DNA from: Boesenbergia rotunda
Taxonomy: Eukaryota > Streptophyta > Magnoliopsida > Zingiberales > Zingiberaceae
DNA: 64,000 bases
Reading direction: 5' to 3'
Assembly (NCBI GenBank): GCA_024364735.1
Contig: JAGFNQ010000883.1
Location: 88,754 to 152,753 of the forward strand
This document shows positions 45,921-57,287 of this stretch, one piece after another. The stretch's first letter is position 1, and every line of letters begins with the position of its first letter. The position numbers and the translations under genes are program-made. The notes beneath the pieces were generated by a model. That model was not told the DNA's origin. It made no database searches and worked only from the letters and a program-made list of their open reading frames with translations.

Positions 45921-46649
45921 GAATTGGCTTCTATGCGAAAGAATGATGTTTGGGATTTGGTGGTATTGCCCGAAGGTTGCAAATCTGTTGGTTGTAAATG
46001 GGTTTTTAAGACCAAACGTGATGCCAAAGGAGAGATAGAGAGGTACAAGGTCAGACTTGTTGCTAAAGGGTATAACCAAAGAGAGGGCATAGATTATAAA
46101 GAGATGTTCTCTCCTGTCTCTACTAAAGACTCTTTTCGTGTTGTGATGGCCTTAGTTGCTCATTTTGATTTAGAGCTTCATCAAATGGATGTTAAGACGA
46201 CATTCTTGAATGGTAATTTATTTGAGGATGTCTATATGGATCAACCTGATGGTTTTGTTGAAAGTGGTAAGGAGCACATGGTTTACAAATTGAAAAGATC
46301 TATTTATGGTTTAAAACAAGCTTCTAGACAGTGGTACTTAAAGTTTGATCATATTATAAGTTCTCTTGGTTTTGAAGAAAATACAATTGATCAATGCATT
46401 TATCTAAAAAAGAGTGGGAGAAAATTTATTATTCTTGTTCTTTATGTTGATGACATCCTTTTAGCTAGTAATGATGTGAGTTTTCTGAATGAGACTAAAC
46501 AGATGCTTACGATTCATTTTGATATGAAAGACCTTGGTGATGCATTTTTTGTATTGGGTATTGAGATTCATCGTGATAGATATCGTGGTATCCTTGGTTT
46601 GTCTCAACAAGGATATATTGATAGAATCTTGAACCGGTTCAATATGTAA
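45920..46649 (+). pseudogene. copia-4 reverse transcriptase
   Basis: It has an open frame with DELASMRKNDVWDLV, CKWVFKTKRDAKGEIERYKV, HQMDVKTTFLNGNLFEDVYM, YGLKQASRQWYLKFD and the intact catalytic LVLYVDDILLAS (about 46436-46471). A TAA at 46647 after LNRFNM separates it from RNase H. Upstream residues of the open frame before about 45920 are out of phase with the family. Confidence 0.88.
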
Positions 46650-47435
46650 TCTTGTAAGCACTGTGTTGCTCCAATTCAAAAGGGTGAGAAGTTGTCTAAT
46701 GATCAGTGTCCTCAAACCGAAAGCGAAATGGCAAATATGAAGAAAATTCCATATTCTTCCGCTGTTGGCAGCCTTATGTATGCTCAAGTTTGTACACGCC
46801 CTGATATTGCTTTTGTTGTGGGTGTACTTGGGAGATACTTAAGTAAACCTGGTGTGGCACATTGGCAGGCCGTAAAACATGTTTTGAGGTATCTGAAAGG
46901 TACCAAAACTTATATGATCACATATAGGAGATCAAATCATCTTGAGGTAACAGGTTATTCTGATTCTGATTATGGTGGTTGCCCAGATGATCATAAGTCC
47001 ACATCAGGTTATGTATTCATGTTAGCTGGAGGAGCTATTTCTTGGAAGAGTGTCAAACAGACTCTTACAGCTACATCAACCATGGAAGCAGAGTATATAA
47101 CTTGTTATGAGGCCACACGTCAAGCGATATGGTTGAGAAACTTTATTGCTGAGTTTGATTTTGTGGAGAGTATCTCTAGACCTCTTACTATATATTGTGA
47201 TAACTCTGCTGTGGTGAGTTTCTCTCTTAATAATAAGAGCTCCAAGAGGACAAAACACTTTGAGACAAAGTTCATATATGTAAGAGAGAAGATCCAAGAG
47301 TTTAAAACTATTGTCAAGCATATCCCTACAGAGCTAAATGTTGCTGATCCCCTAACAAAAGGCATAACTGTTAAAGCCTTTGTTGGCCATGTGACCCGTA
47401 TGGGTGTAGTGAGGTCTTTTGATATTTTGGATTAG
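46650..47435 (+). pseudogene. copia-4 RT connection and RNase H
   Basis: It is in the same frame as RT after the TAA. It reads PYSSAVGSLMYAQVCTRPDI, then RNase H with GYSDSDYGGCPDDHKSTSGY, STMEAEYITCYEATRQAIWL, IYCDNSAVVSF and TKHFETKFIYVREKIQ, ending ADPLTKGITVKAFVGHV. The catalytic Asp and Glu residues are retained. Apart from the stop, this half looks well preserved. Confidence 0.88.
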
Positions 47436-47524
47436 TGGGAGTTTATGTTTATATTTTGTTATGACTTCATACTCATAATATTTGAGACATTGTTCAAATA
47501 AATAGCTATTGTTGCTATTTTTAT

Positions 47525-47932
47525 TTGCCATATGATTATTCTGTACAGCTTTTTATTATTATAATTATTGTTGTGTGTGTGTATATATATATACATATAC
47601 ATATTGTGATGGCATATTATGGAGACATTTTGGACCCAGTCTCAATCTTGTTGTTATCATATAGCATCTTAGGCAGATGCTTGGGTCATTTGTTGGGAAT
47701 AGCATTTTTGTTCAAATTTGACATGTCATTTTGTTGTGCTTTCTCATTTATCCATATTCCACTTTGTTGTTGGGTCACTGGATACAAGTGTCATGCGATG
47801 CATGATATCATTATTCCTTCGAGTGTGATTTTTTGCATTATTGGGATGCTTGTAGTTCCATTTTGGACCTTTTCTTTCGTGGTTGTGTTAGCTTATTTTG
47901 GCATCTTGTTGTGGCCATATACTGGTGATTAA
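47525..47932 (+). CDS. Hydrophobic 135-codon ORF between RNase H and 3' LTR of copia-4
   Basis: The frame is open and rich in Ile, Leu, Phe, Val and Cys. It could form three or four membrane segments, such as IIIIIVVCVYIYI near the start and FCIIGMLVVPFWTFSFVVVL near the end. Its first third overlaps a GT/TA microsatellite. Some SIRE-type Copia elements carry an envelope-like ORF at this place, but no recognisable similarity is seen here, and a T-rich 3' UTR could give the same pattern by chance. Confidence 0.2.
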   Translation: MPYDYSVQLFIIIIIVVCVYIYIHIHIVMAYYGDILDPVSILLLSYSILGRCLGHLLGIAFLFKFDMSFCCAFSFIHIPLCCWVTGYKCHAMHDIIIPSSVIFCIIGMLVVPFWTFSFVVVLAYFGILLWPYTGD

Positions 47933-47970
47933 TCTGGTATGCACTTATTTATGCTGTCTAAGTGGGAGAA

Positions 47971-48367
47971 TGTTGGACATTTTATGTCGTGGACTAGCAT
48001 AAATAATTTTGTTATAATTATATTCTAGATTAATTAGATGTCAAATTAAATGGATATGGTGTTGTTTAGTTATTGTTATTGGGCTTAGCTATAATGGGAA
48101 GGCTTGGCCTATTTTTCTAATCTGTAGAGGCCCCTACTCCTAACCCTAATATAAAGTGGTCGTTGCCCCATTGATACGACACGGTTTTTCTTTTGTAATT
48201 GACGGGGTGATAGGAGGAGTTACTCTCTGCCGCGCCGCTTGAATTCTCTCGTACAAAATCATGGACTCAATGATGTCTTCCACTCCAGGTAATTCTAGCA
48301 CCTAATTATATCTATTGTATTTATCTATCATTTGTCATATTTGGAATTGGATTTCGATTTGTTATCA
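47971..48367 (+). repeat. 3' LTR of copia-4 (397 bp)
   Basis: It follows the purine tract AAGTGGGAGAA (47960-47970). Over its length it differs from the 5' LTR by about eight single bases plus the 26-bp indel, counted by eye. Confidence 0.93.
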
Positions 48368-49117
48368 AAAGGAAGAGGACTCCAAGGGAAGCCGGGGAAG
48401 TAGACTTCAAGGGCATACGCGAAGGATGATATGGAGGTAAGCCGCGGGCTTGTGTGTGCATCCGAGGGACGAAAGCCAAGGAAGAGAACTTCGAGGGGCA
48501 AGCCAAGGGAGTGGACTTCAAGGCATACGCGAAGGGTGGTCTTCGGAGTGAGTGTGAGTGAAAATGTAAGCTGGGCAGTTGACTGCGGTTGGGGCAGTCG
48601 ACTGCCAGAACTCACAGAGAGATCAGTTGATTGGTCTTGGACCAGCCGACTGATCAGTTCAAAAAACTAGTCGTTGGCTAGCGACTGGCTGGGACCAGTC
48701 GACTGCCCTTGGAGCAGTCGACTGGCGTCGAGACTGGATTATTTTAAGAACAGTCCTCTCCTCTATTTAAGGAGAAGTTTTGAGCAGAATAGGGTTGCGG
48801 TTCTAGAGAGTAGAATCCTGTTCTAAGTGCTTAAAGTCTAATTCTCTTCCTCTCACTTTCATTCCTACTTTGTAAAGAGGAAGGGAGCATCTTGTGAAGG
48901 TTTCTCCACCTTGAAGGAGAGTTTCATAGTGAATCTTGTGTGCGCGGTGTGGATCCTTGGATTAGTCACCTCTCGGAGGTGGATATTAAGTAAATCAGGG
49001 GGTTAACATTGTTTTTATTGTTTATTGATTTTGTTCTTGTGCTTTCACTAACACTTTTGTAGAGAAAATCGAAAAGAAGCTATTCACCCCCTCTAGCTTA
49101 ACGCCAAGATCCCAACA

Positions 49118-50484
49118 TGATCGACTTAGACATGTTAATAATAATACTCTGAAATGTCTCATCAAATTAAATTTATTACCAAACGTCAATGTTGACGAAA
49201 CACACAAATGTGAAGTGTGTGTGGAAGCTAAGATGGCAAGACTACCTTTTCATTCAGTCAAAATGTCAACGACTCTTCTAGAATTGATACATAGTGATCT
49301 ATGTGACTTAAAATTCGTGCAAACCAGAGGAGGTAAAAAGTATTTTATTACTTTTATTGATGACTGCATGAAGTTCTATTATGTCTTTCTTTTAAAAAGT
49401 AAAGATAAAAGGCTTAGAGGCTTTTTGAACCTATAAACCAGAAGTTGAGAATCAACTTGATAAACAAATTAAAATAATTCGTAGCGATAGAGGTGGAGAA
49501 TACGATGTATCATTTGATGACTTTTGTTCAGAATTTGGCATTATTTATCAGACAACGGCGCCATACTCTCCTCAATCAAATGATGTTGCCGAACGTAAAA
49601 ATCGGACACTAAAGGAAATGATGAATGCATTGTTGATAAATTCAGGCTTATCTCAGAACTTGTGGGGGGAGCTATATTATCGACAAATCACATTCTCAAT
49701 AAAATCCCTCACAAGAAAAGTGATAAAACACCATACGAACTATGGAAAGACCGACAGTCATCGTACAAATACTTGAAAGTGTGGGGGTGCTTAGCAAAGG
49801 TCGAAGTACCCAAGCCAAAGCATGTAAAGATCGGACCTAAAATGTTCGATGCGATATTTGTCAGATATGCCCATAACAGTAGTGTATATCATTTCATAGT
49901 TCACAAGTCAGACATTCCTGATATTCATGTGGGAACAACCATAGAATCTCGGAATGCAATATTCTTTGAAAACATATTCCTAAATAAGAAGGGAAACGTT
50001 CAAAGTGATTACAACGGAAGTTCTAACGAACATGACATTTCAGAACTTAGTTATCGTAAAAGGACTATTGACGATCAGAGCTCAGAGCCACGTTGGAACA
50101 AACGGGCCAGAGTTGAGAAATCGTTCGGGCCGGACTTCATGACTTTTATGCCAGAAATGAACCCAAGAACATTAAGTGAAGCTCTCTCTAGTTCTAACGC
50201 CCCATTATGGCAAGAGGCTGTCAATAATGAAATCGAGTCCATCATGAATAATCATACTTGGGAATTAGTGGGTCTTCCTACAAGTACTAAACCATTAGGT
50301 TGTAAGTGGATATTAAAACGCAAGTATAAAGCTGATGGATCGATTGACAAGTATAAGGCTAGACTTTTAGCCAAAGGGTTCAAGCAAAAGGAAGGTCTTG
50401 ACTACTTCGATACCTACTCACCTGTGACAAGGATTACGTCCATACGAGTGATGATAGCCATCGCAGTATTGTATGACCTTGAAA
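49118..50484 (+). pseudogene. TNT1-like Copia integrase and reverse transcriptase N-terminal part
   Basis: It starts in the GAG-pre-integrase part (HDRLRHVNNNTLK) directly after the SIRE-3 LTR. Then come CEVCVEAKMARLPFHSVK, LELIHSDLCDLKFVQTRGGK, FIDDCMKFYYVFLLKSKD, a frame break at about 49425, RSDRGGEYD, SPQSNDVAERKNRTLKEMM, another break at about 49665, and the open frame 49662-50484 with PLGCKWILKRKYKADGSIDK and TSIRVMIAIAVLYDLEM. It is the likely right continuation of the element whose gag is at 23581-24640. Confidence 0.85.
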
Positions 50485-51819
50485 TGTTGGTGCAAGTTGC
50501 ATCAATGATATTCCTCTTTAAGTATTTTAATGTTTGACAATACACTTAAGTCAGTGATATATTGAACAGACAAAGGGGAGTAAGGGAAAAGAAACCAAAG
50601 CAAGTAGAAGATTATGTGTAAGCACTTTCAAAAAGATAAGTCAAGTAATTTATTAATATTTTAAAAGTACTTATGTTTTTCAAATTCATAATATCTTTCA
50701 AAATACTTATCTCTTTCAAAATGCTCAATAAAGTACTTGCATTTTTGTGCATTTTTTTAAAATATTCAGAACAAGTAAACTTATTGCTTATCACATACAC
50801 TTGACTCCAATTATGATTTTGAGCATAAATTTTTCAGTCTTTCAAAATTTTGTTACTTTGAAATTATCATAACTCTTGACATTATTTCGTTCAAATTCCT
50901 TTTCAAGAATCACAAGCTCTGATACATAAATTTTAAATTTCTTTCAAAATATATTTTTTCAAAAATTTCTTTATTGATATATGACCAAGGGGGAGAGTAG
51001 AAAAAGTGAAATTAAAAATTAAATTCTTTCTTAAACTTTTTCCCCTTTTCAAAGAAAGTTTTTTTTAATGGTCTAAAACATAAGGAGAAGAATTTCACAT
51101 TAAGGGGAAGAGAAAGGAAAGAGAGAAAGGAAAATTTTTTTTAACTCTTTTTCAAAAAGTGATTCAAAAATTTCGAACTCTTTCTAAATGTTTTCAATAT
51201 TTTTTGAGTACATATTTTTCTCCTAAGTAAAATTTTCCTTAGTAAACAAATTTATTCCCAATTCTCAAAATTTGAAACTTTGTTTAAAGGAAATCTAGCT
51301 TCAAAATTTTGCCTAAATAAATTTTTTTTAAAAGCCTTGTAAGTAAAAGTCTTTCTCAAAATTTAGACCTGCAAAACTTTTCAAAATGGAAAATTATCTA
51401 AGTGTAAAAAGTTTTGTTAGTGAAAATGCTTTTTCTCCATTTTTGAAAAACACTTTGTTAAAGACATGAAGCACTTAGGAAAACTCAAAAATCCCTGTTA
51501 GATACCTTGTTCACCCATGTTTGTTTTTGATATATGTCAAAGGGGGAGGAAAGGTCAAAGTAAGTGTTTTAACATAAGAATTCAGGGTTTTAGGGGGAGT
51601 ATGAGAAATAAAGAGAATTTTTCATACTCCGTTCATACTTCATTGTGTTTTTATCTTCTATAAGTTTTTACTTAACTTTGAATTGTGTTGCCATAAATCA
51701 AAAAGGGGGAGATTGTTGGTGCAGAAAGCACCATATCGAACCTTGTTTTGATATTGGCAAAGGATTCAAAGTTAAGTACTATTTGTGATCTAACGTTGTT
51801 CACTGAGTGTGCAGAAAAA

Positions 51820-52045
51820 GCCCTAGCGAAGGACTGCTAGGCACCTGGCGAAGGAATGCCAGGATACAAAGCCCTAGCGAAGGACTGCTAGGCAACTAGC
51901 GAAGGGCTGCTAGTCACCAAGTCCTAGCGAAGGACTGCTAGGCAACTAGCGATGGGCTGCTAGTTATCAAAGCCCTAGCGAAGGACTGCTAGGCAACTGG
52001 CGAAGGGCTGCCAGTATCCAAGACCTGGCAAAGGACCGTCAGGCA
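51820..52045 (+). repeat. Minisatellite, unit about 50 bp, about 4.5 copies
   Basis: Each unit joins GCCCTAGCGAAGGACTGCTA with a shorter variant such as GGCAACTAGCGAAGGGCTGC. It is located in the upstream part of the LTR. Confidence 0.9.
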
Positions 52046-52311
52046 AAGGTCCAACCAAAGGAGCGGTTGGCATCAGGTAAACTCTCCCGAGAGGAGTAGG
52101 TGAGGACGCATTCCCCGTCGAGGGAACAGTAGGCGTCGGTTCGACCTAGGGCTCCATTTTGGAGACCAAAGTCAGAACCAAGACAGCTAAGGCTGTATAA
52201 ATAAATATTTTAATTGCTTTATTGTGTTTTGGACTAACCCTGGATGCAGGACCAAAGGAAGGAGTGTCTGCAGCTTAGATAGCCTCAAAGGAATGAGGTA
52301 GTAGCTGAGTA

Positions 52312-52482
52312 GGGCGCCCGGAGTGTCCTGGGCGCCCCCAAGGGCCATACAAAACAAGTAAAGAAAAAAGGAGTTCGAATACATGCTGGGCCGAGCGCCC
52401 CCGTGCTCCTGGGCGCCCCCGTGCTCCTTGGCGCCCCCGCTGCTCCCGGGCGCCCCCGTGCTCCCGGGCGCCCCCATGCGCA
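52312..52482 (+). repeat. GGGCGCCC-rich array in the LTR
   Basis: About seven GGCGCCC motifs occur. Four consecutive units of roughly 18-20 bp, of the type GGGCGCCCCCGTGCTCC, lie at 52394-52482. Three reverse-strand open frames here (within 52187-52559) are by-products of this composition. Confidence 0.88.
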
Positions 52483-52818
52483 TACATCGAACCTGAACCC
52501 CTCGAAGCCAAGCGAAGCCAAAGGATAGAGTTTGACCAAATATTTGTAATCAAAAACAAGGAATTGATATTATTATTTTATTGCACTTATTTGTAATCAA
52601 ATATTGTAAACTGTTTTTCGCGTATATAGAATTGCCCAAAGTAAACAGTCAACGACCGTGGGCCTTGGAGTAGGAGTCGACACAGGCTCCGAACCAAGTA
52701 AATCGACTGTGTCTGTGTGCTATTTTTAAATTTCCACTGTGCAACTGCTCTTTACAAAAATCCGAACGATTTCCGATATTCACCCCCCCTCTATCGGTTT
52801 TCTCGATCCAACATGAAA

Positions 52819-54399
52819 TACATCAAATGGATGTTAAGACTGCGTTCTTAAATGGTGAGTTAAAAGAAGAAATCTACATGGAGCAACCCGAGGGGTTCAT
52901 AGCTCTAGTATGGGACTTGGTTAACCCACCTGAAGGGATTAAACCCATAGGGTGCAAGTGGGTTTTCAAGAAGAAAACCGACATGGAAGGTAATGTTGTT
53001 ACCTTTAAGGCTAGATTAGTGGCAAAGGGATATCGTCAAAAACAAGGAATTGATTATGACGAAACCTATTCGCCAGTAGCTATGCTTAAATCCATTCGGA
53101 TGCTCCTAGCCATAGCAGCTCATTATGATTATGAGATTTGGCAAATGGATGTGAAAATAGCTTTCCTTAACGGAAACCTGCTTGAGGACGTATACATGAT
53201 ACAGCCTGAAGGTTTCACTTCGGTTGATAAAACCAAGGTATGCAAGCTTCGACGATCCATATATGGACTGAAGCAAGCATCTAGGAGCTGGAACATCCGT
53301 TTTGATAAGACAATCAAAATGTTTGATTTCTCACAAAATCCTGACGAACCTTGTGTGTACAAGAAGGTTAGTGGGAGTGCAGTCGTATTCCTAGTATTAT
53401 ATGTCGACGACATCTTACTTATAGGAAACGATATTTCAGTCTTACAGACAGTTAAAATTTGGTTATCCAAAACTTTCTCCATGAAAGACCTGAGAGAAGC
53501 AACCTATATCCTTGGGATTAGAATCTATAGAGATAGATCAAAACGGTTGCTTGGTCTTTCGCAGTCTACATATATAAACCGAGTGCTAAAAAGGTTTAGC
53601 ATGTCGGAATCCAAGAAAGGTTACCTTCCCATTAGGCATGGGATCAACCTTTCAAAGTCTATGTGTCCGCGCACAGAAGACGAGAGGATTTGCATGAATA
53701 AGATTCCCTATGCATCCGCGATAGGATCTATCATGTATGCTATGTTATGTACTAGGCCTGATGTATCGTATGCTTTGAGCATCACAAGCAGATACCAGTC
53801 GGATCCAGGAATGGATCACTGGGCGACTGTTAAGACAATCCTTAAGTACTTAAGAAGAACTGAGGATGTGTTCCTAATATATGGAGAAGGAGATATGGTA
53901 ATACGTGGGTATACAGATGCCAATTTCCAGACAGATAAGGATTACTCCAAATCGCAGTTTGGATACGTATTTACTTTGAATGGAGGCGCAGTATGTTGGA
54001 AAAGTTCCAAACAAGACACCGTAGCGGATTCCACCACGGAAGCGGAATATATCGCAGCTTCGGAAGCAGCAAAGGAAGCAGTCTGGATCAAGAAGTTCGT
54101 CTCTGAACTTGGCGTGGTTCCAACCATTGATGATGCAGTGCCGATTTACTGTGACAACAATGGAGCTATTGCACAAGCAAAGGAACCAAGGTCTCATCAG
54201 CGATCTAAACACGTGCTTCGCTGCTATCATCTAATCAGAGAGATTATAAGTAGGAATGACATACAAATTGAGAGAGTTCCCACTGAATATAGCGGATCCT
54301 TTAACTAAGGCCTTGCCTCAAAGCAAGTTTGAGGGCTATGTTAGAGCCTGTGGTATATATTGGATACCGTAGCGATTGGCATTAGGCCAAGTGGGAGTT
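52819..54399 (+). CDS. Chimeric TNT1-like RT/RNase H with a duplicated RT segment
   Basis: The open frame 52827-54308 first reads MDVKTAFLNGELKEEIYMEQ PEGF, the continuation of the RT before the insertion at 50485. At about 52902 it switches to an upstream RT position (VWDLVNPPEGIKPIGCKWVF) and passes MDVKIAFLNGNLLEDVYM a second time at about 53145. It then continues through YGLKQASRSWNIRF, LVLYVDDILLIGND (intact catalytic box, about 53395-53436) and RNase H (GYTDANFQTDKDYSKSQFGY, STTEAEYIAASEAAKEAVWI). After 54300 the usual ADPLTKALPQSKFEGYVR is read in a shifted frame. The purine tract CCAAGTGGGAGT ends at 54398. Confidence 0.88.
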
Positions 54400-56883
54400 T
54401 GTTAGTGATATGAGAGAAGTGTCCTAAGGCAATCGCCTTATGATTGTAAACATTTATTTCAATAAATGAAAATTCATTATTTGAGTATACATGTTTGTGT
54501 ATTTGATTGGGATCTTAAACTCATCTACTGAATGTCCGCCATACAGTTCACAGCATAAGAGAATTTGTGATGGGATCACAACTAGTGATTATCTCTAAAT
54601 ATGCAAATGTGAAGTGTTGGAAATATCCCTAGTCGATGAACTGATAAATACGGACATTATCAGTTCTGTTATGACTAGCATGGGTTATTCTCTATTCAGC
54701 TGATTCTCACTGGCTGGTGACATTGGGATGTCCGGAGATAAACATGGATGCTAGTTAAGGGAACTAGTTCATTGGAGTGACTAGCTGTAAGACTTCATAT
54801 GGGAATCTACATGTAGATATGTCAATGAAGATCTTACTGCGGCTTAAGTGCGATGTTCCTTTGACTTGCGGTGTTCAAGTCATCTTGGTCTTAGAGACTT
54901 ATAGTTTGACATCTTAAGCAAGCATCTCCAAGGAGGTGTGGACCCAGGATGATCGGGTATAAGCCGAAGTGCCCGAAGATGTTTGAACAGCCTACAAAGG
55001 ATTCACCACTCCTTGCGAGGAGATGTATACCCAGGCCTATCGTCAGATTGTTACTCAAAGCCTCTGGCCAGAGCATATCATGTTTAGAGTGAGAGTCTCT
55101 AAAATACATGAGAGTAATTAGAAATCCAAAGGACGAGTAAGACATTACTTGGGCTAGGTGTGACGTAGTCAGCCTAGTGGGGACCGACACCATTGACCGT
55201 GTCCTGAACCAAGTGGGTATAAGGTGGTGAAGGGAATGGGGCACGATTCATTAGAGCTGCTGAAGGGTTTCAGAATAATTTCTTCTGAGGTCAAACCGTT
55301 GATCTTTCGATTAATTGGGGATCATGATGTACTACTAGGTGCCACTCATGATCGTTCTATAATTAGTTAATTATAGACGGCCAACATAAATCGAAAGCCT
55401 ATTTAGTCACACGCACTACGAGTAATCCGAGGGATTTAAAATGAGTTAAAAATTAGATTTTCCGATCAAGAGAAATAAGTCGAATCTGAGTTAGTCAGAG
55501 GCGCAATGGAAGCTAAAAATGGCTAAGTCTTTTGAAGGCTTTTTGGGCGAATTAAATGAGTTTAATTCGCGGCGGTTCGGGTTGGTTTGGCCGGCCAAAG
55601 AGGGTGCCAAAAACCCCTTTGGTGGCCGGCCACAATAAGAGGAGAAAACCAATTAATTTTGGTTTAATTAATAAGATAAATCCAGCGTGATTTATTTTAT
55701 AAATTATGGATAAATAAATTTGTATAAAGAAATTTATATAAATAAATTTATAGAAATTTATTCTTTTATGGAAGATTAAAATAATCCATGAATTGGGTTT
55801 ATTTTAATTTTATAAAATCAATTATGAATTGATTTTTCCATAATAAGAAAGTTTATAAATTTCTTATAAAATGTATTCTATAATTTAAAGAGAAGAAGAA
55901 TTTGTTTTATTATAAATTAGTTATAATAAAACTTGGTTTAAACGGAATAATTCATAAGAATTTATAGGACAAAATTTCTTATGATAATTAATTAGTTTTA
56001 TTATAAAGTTAGTTATAATAAAATTCATAAGAGAATTTATAGGATAAATTTCTTATGATAACTAATTTGTTTTATTATAAATTGGTTATAATAAGACTAG
56101 GCTTAAACGGAATAAGCAATAAGAAAATTTATAAGATAAATTTCTTATAACTAATTCCGTTAATTCCATTAATTCGGTTTAGAGGGAGACTTAGCAAAGG
56201 AGTTGCTACTATATAAAGGAACCAAAGGCTAGCCCTTAATCCTAATCAAGAGATTAATTATTCTCTCCCTCTCTCTCTTAATCTCTCCTCTCCTCCTTCT
56301 TCTTCTCTTCCCTTAGGGCCGGCGCCCACCCATTCTTGGAGTCCTAGGGCCGGCGCCCACTTGGTGGCTTAGGGCCGGCGTAAACTCTATCCAAGGTGGT
56401 GGTTGCTAGCCGTGAGCATTGAAGAAGAAGGAGAACCCGAACACGAAGAAGAAAAAGCGGATAGCGACTCCTCTCTTCCCGGAATTCGATTCCGTTACTT
56501 CGTTGGTTAGTTTTCCTAATTTTTCTCTTAATCTTCTAGTTGTGCCTTCCGAGAATCTAGTAGTTCTCGTCGGCACAAAACTCGTGACTTTGCGAAGTCA
56601 TCCCGAAGAGAACTCGGCGTGGACGCGAATAGAGGCGAAGCTTCCAAGGGACGCTACGGCTGGATCTCGTCCCTTTCTTCGAGTTACGCAAGGTATAAAA
56701 GTAAATTAGTTTACTTTTCCACAAACTTTTATTTTATGATTATGTCGATACACTATAAGGTTGCATGCTAGATACGAAGTTAAAATAATTTAGAAAATTA
56801 TTTTATGCAAATTCTTCCGCTGCACGTAAAAATTTAAAATTTTACGAACTCGTATCCTCGTCGACATGCACCCGGTCCCAACA
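54400..56883 (+). repeat. 3' LTR of a TNT1-like element, family A copy A4 (2484 bp)
   Basis: It starts TGTTAGTGATATGAG directly after the purine tract and ends GGTCCCAACA. It is the copy that ties family A LTRs to TNT1-like Copia coding sequence. TATATAAAGG lies at about 56210. AT-rich internal duplications around TTATAATAAAACTTGG occur at about 55910-56150. The right flank CACTAGGCAAG is SIRE-like LTR sequence, as at 60481, so the element inserted there. Confidence 0.92.
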
Positions 56884-57287
56884 CACTAGGCAAGAAGTCC
56901 TAGCAATGGGTTGGGCAAGAAGTCCTGATCAAGGACTGGGCAAGAAGACTTGACCGGAAGTTGGGCAAGGAAGCCCTGGTCGAGGACTGGGCAAGAAGTC
57001 CTGGCAAAGGGCTGATCACCGAAGACCTGACCAGAAGTTGGGCAAGAAGTCCTGGTCACGGTCTGGGCACGATGACCTGATCGGGAGGATTGGGCAAAAG
57101 TCCAACCGGAGGAGCCGGTTGGCAAAAGGTAAACTCTCCCGAGAGGAGTAGGTGAGGACGCGTTCCCCGTGCGAGGGAACAATAAGCGTCGGTTCGACCT
57201 AGGGTTCCATTTGGGAGACCCAAAGTCAGAACGAAGACAACTTAGGCTGTAAATAATGGCTAGCATACTTGCTTCTTGTGTTTTGGA

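Larger units (their letters stand above)
38959..48367 (+). mobile_element. Complete but defective Ty1/Copia element (copia-4), 9.4 kb with nested insertions
   Basis: Both LTRs, PBS, gag, protease, integrase, RT, RNase H and polypurine tract are present. The target duplication is GAAGG (38954-38958) and AAAGG (48368-48372), one mismatch. A 2857-bp Gypsy solo LTR sits in gag and a ~183-bp SINE-like sequence in integrase. Without them the element is about 6.4 kb. Stops and frameshifts are present. Confidence 0.95.
38793..49117 (+). repeat. 3' LTR of SIRE-3, split by a complete Copia element
   Basis: It starts TGTTGGGGCAATCGACC at 38793 and ends GATCCCAACA at 49117. The part 38793-38958 is joined to 48373-49117 once the Copia-4 insertion is removed. 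CAGTCGACTG-type palindromes occupy about 48575-48725, and CTCTATTTAAGGAG is at about 48761. Confidence 0.9.
50485..52813 (+). mobile_element. Internally deleted SIRE-like Copia element with 3' LTR
   Basis: It starts TGTTGGTGCA and ends GATCCAACA, with the target duplication TGAAA at 50480-50484 and 52814-52818. Removing it restores RT reading from DLE into HQMDVKTAFLNG. Only about 10 bp match the LTR at the left edge. What follows is T-rich 3'-internal sequence without coding content (50495-51699), a polypurine tract AAAAAGGGGGAGAT (51699-51713) and a full 3' LTR. Confidence 0.85.
51714..52813 (+). repeat. 3' LTR of the deleted SIRE-like element (1100 bp)
   Basis: It starts TGTTGGTGCAGAAAGCACC and ends CTCGATCCAACA. 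It shares its last ~180 bp pattern (TATAGAATTGC, ACCGTGGGCCTTGG) with the LTR ending at 59156, so the two are relatives. Two internal tandem arrays are listed separately. Confidence 0.88.

Noticed and set aside
52187..52559. Three reverse-strand ORFs with GAREHGGAREQ-type repeats
   Set aside because: They are the reverse reading of the GGGCGCCCCCGTGCTCC array.
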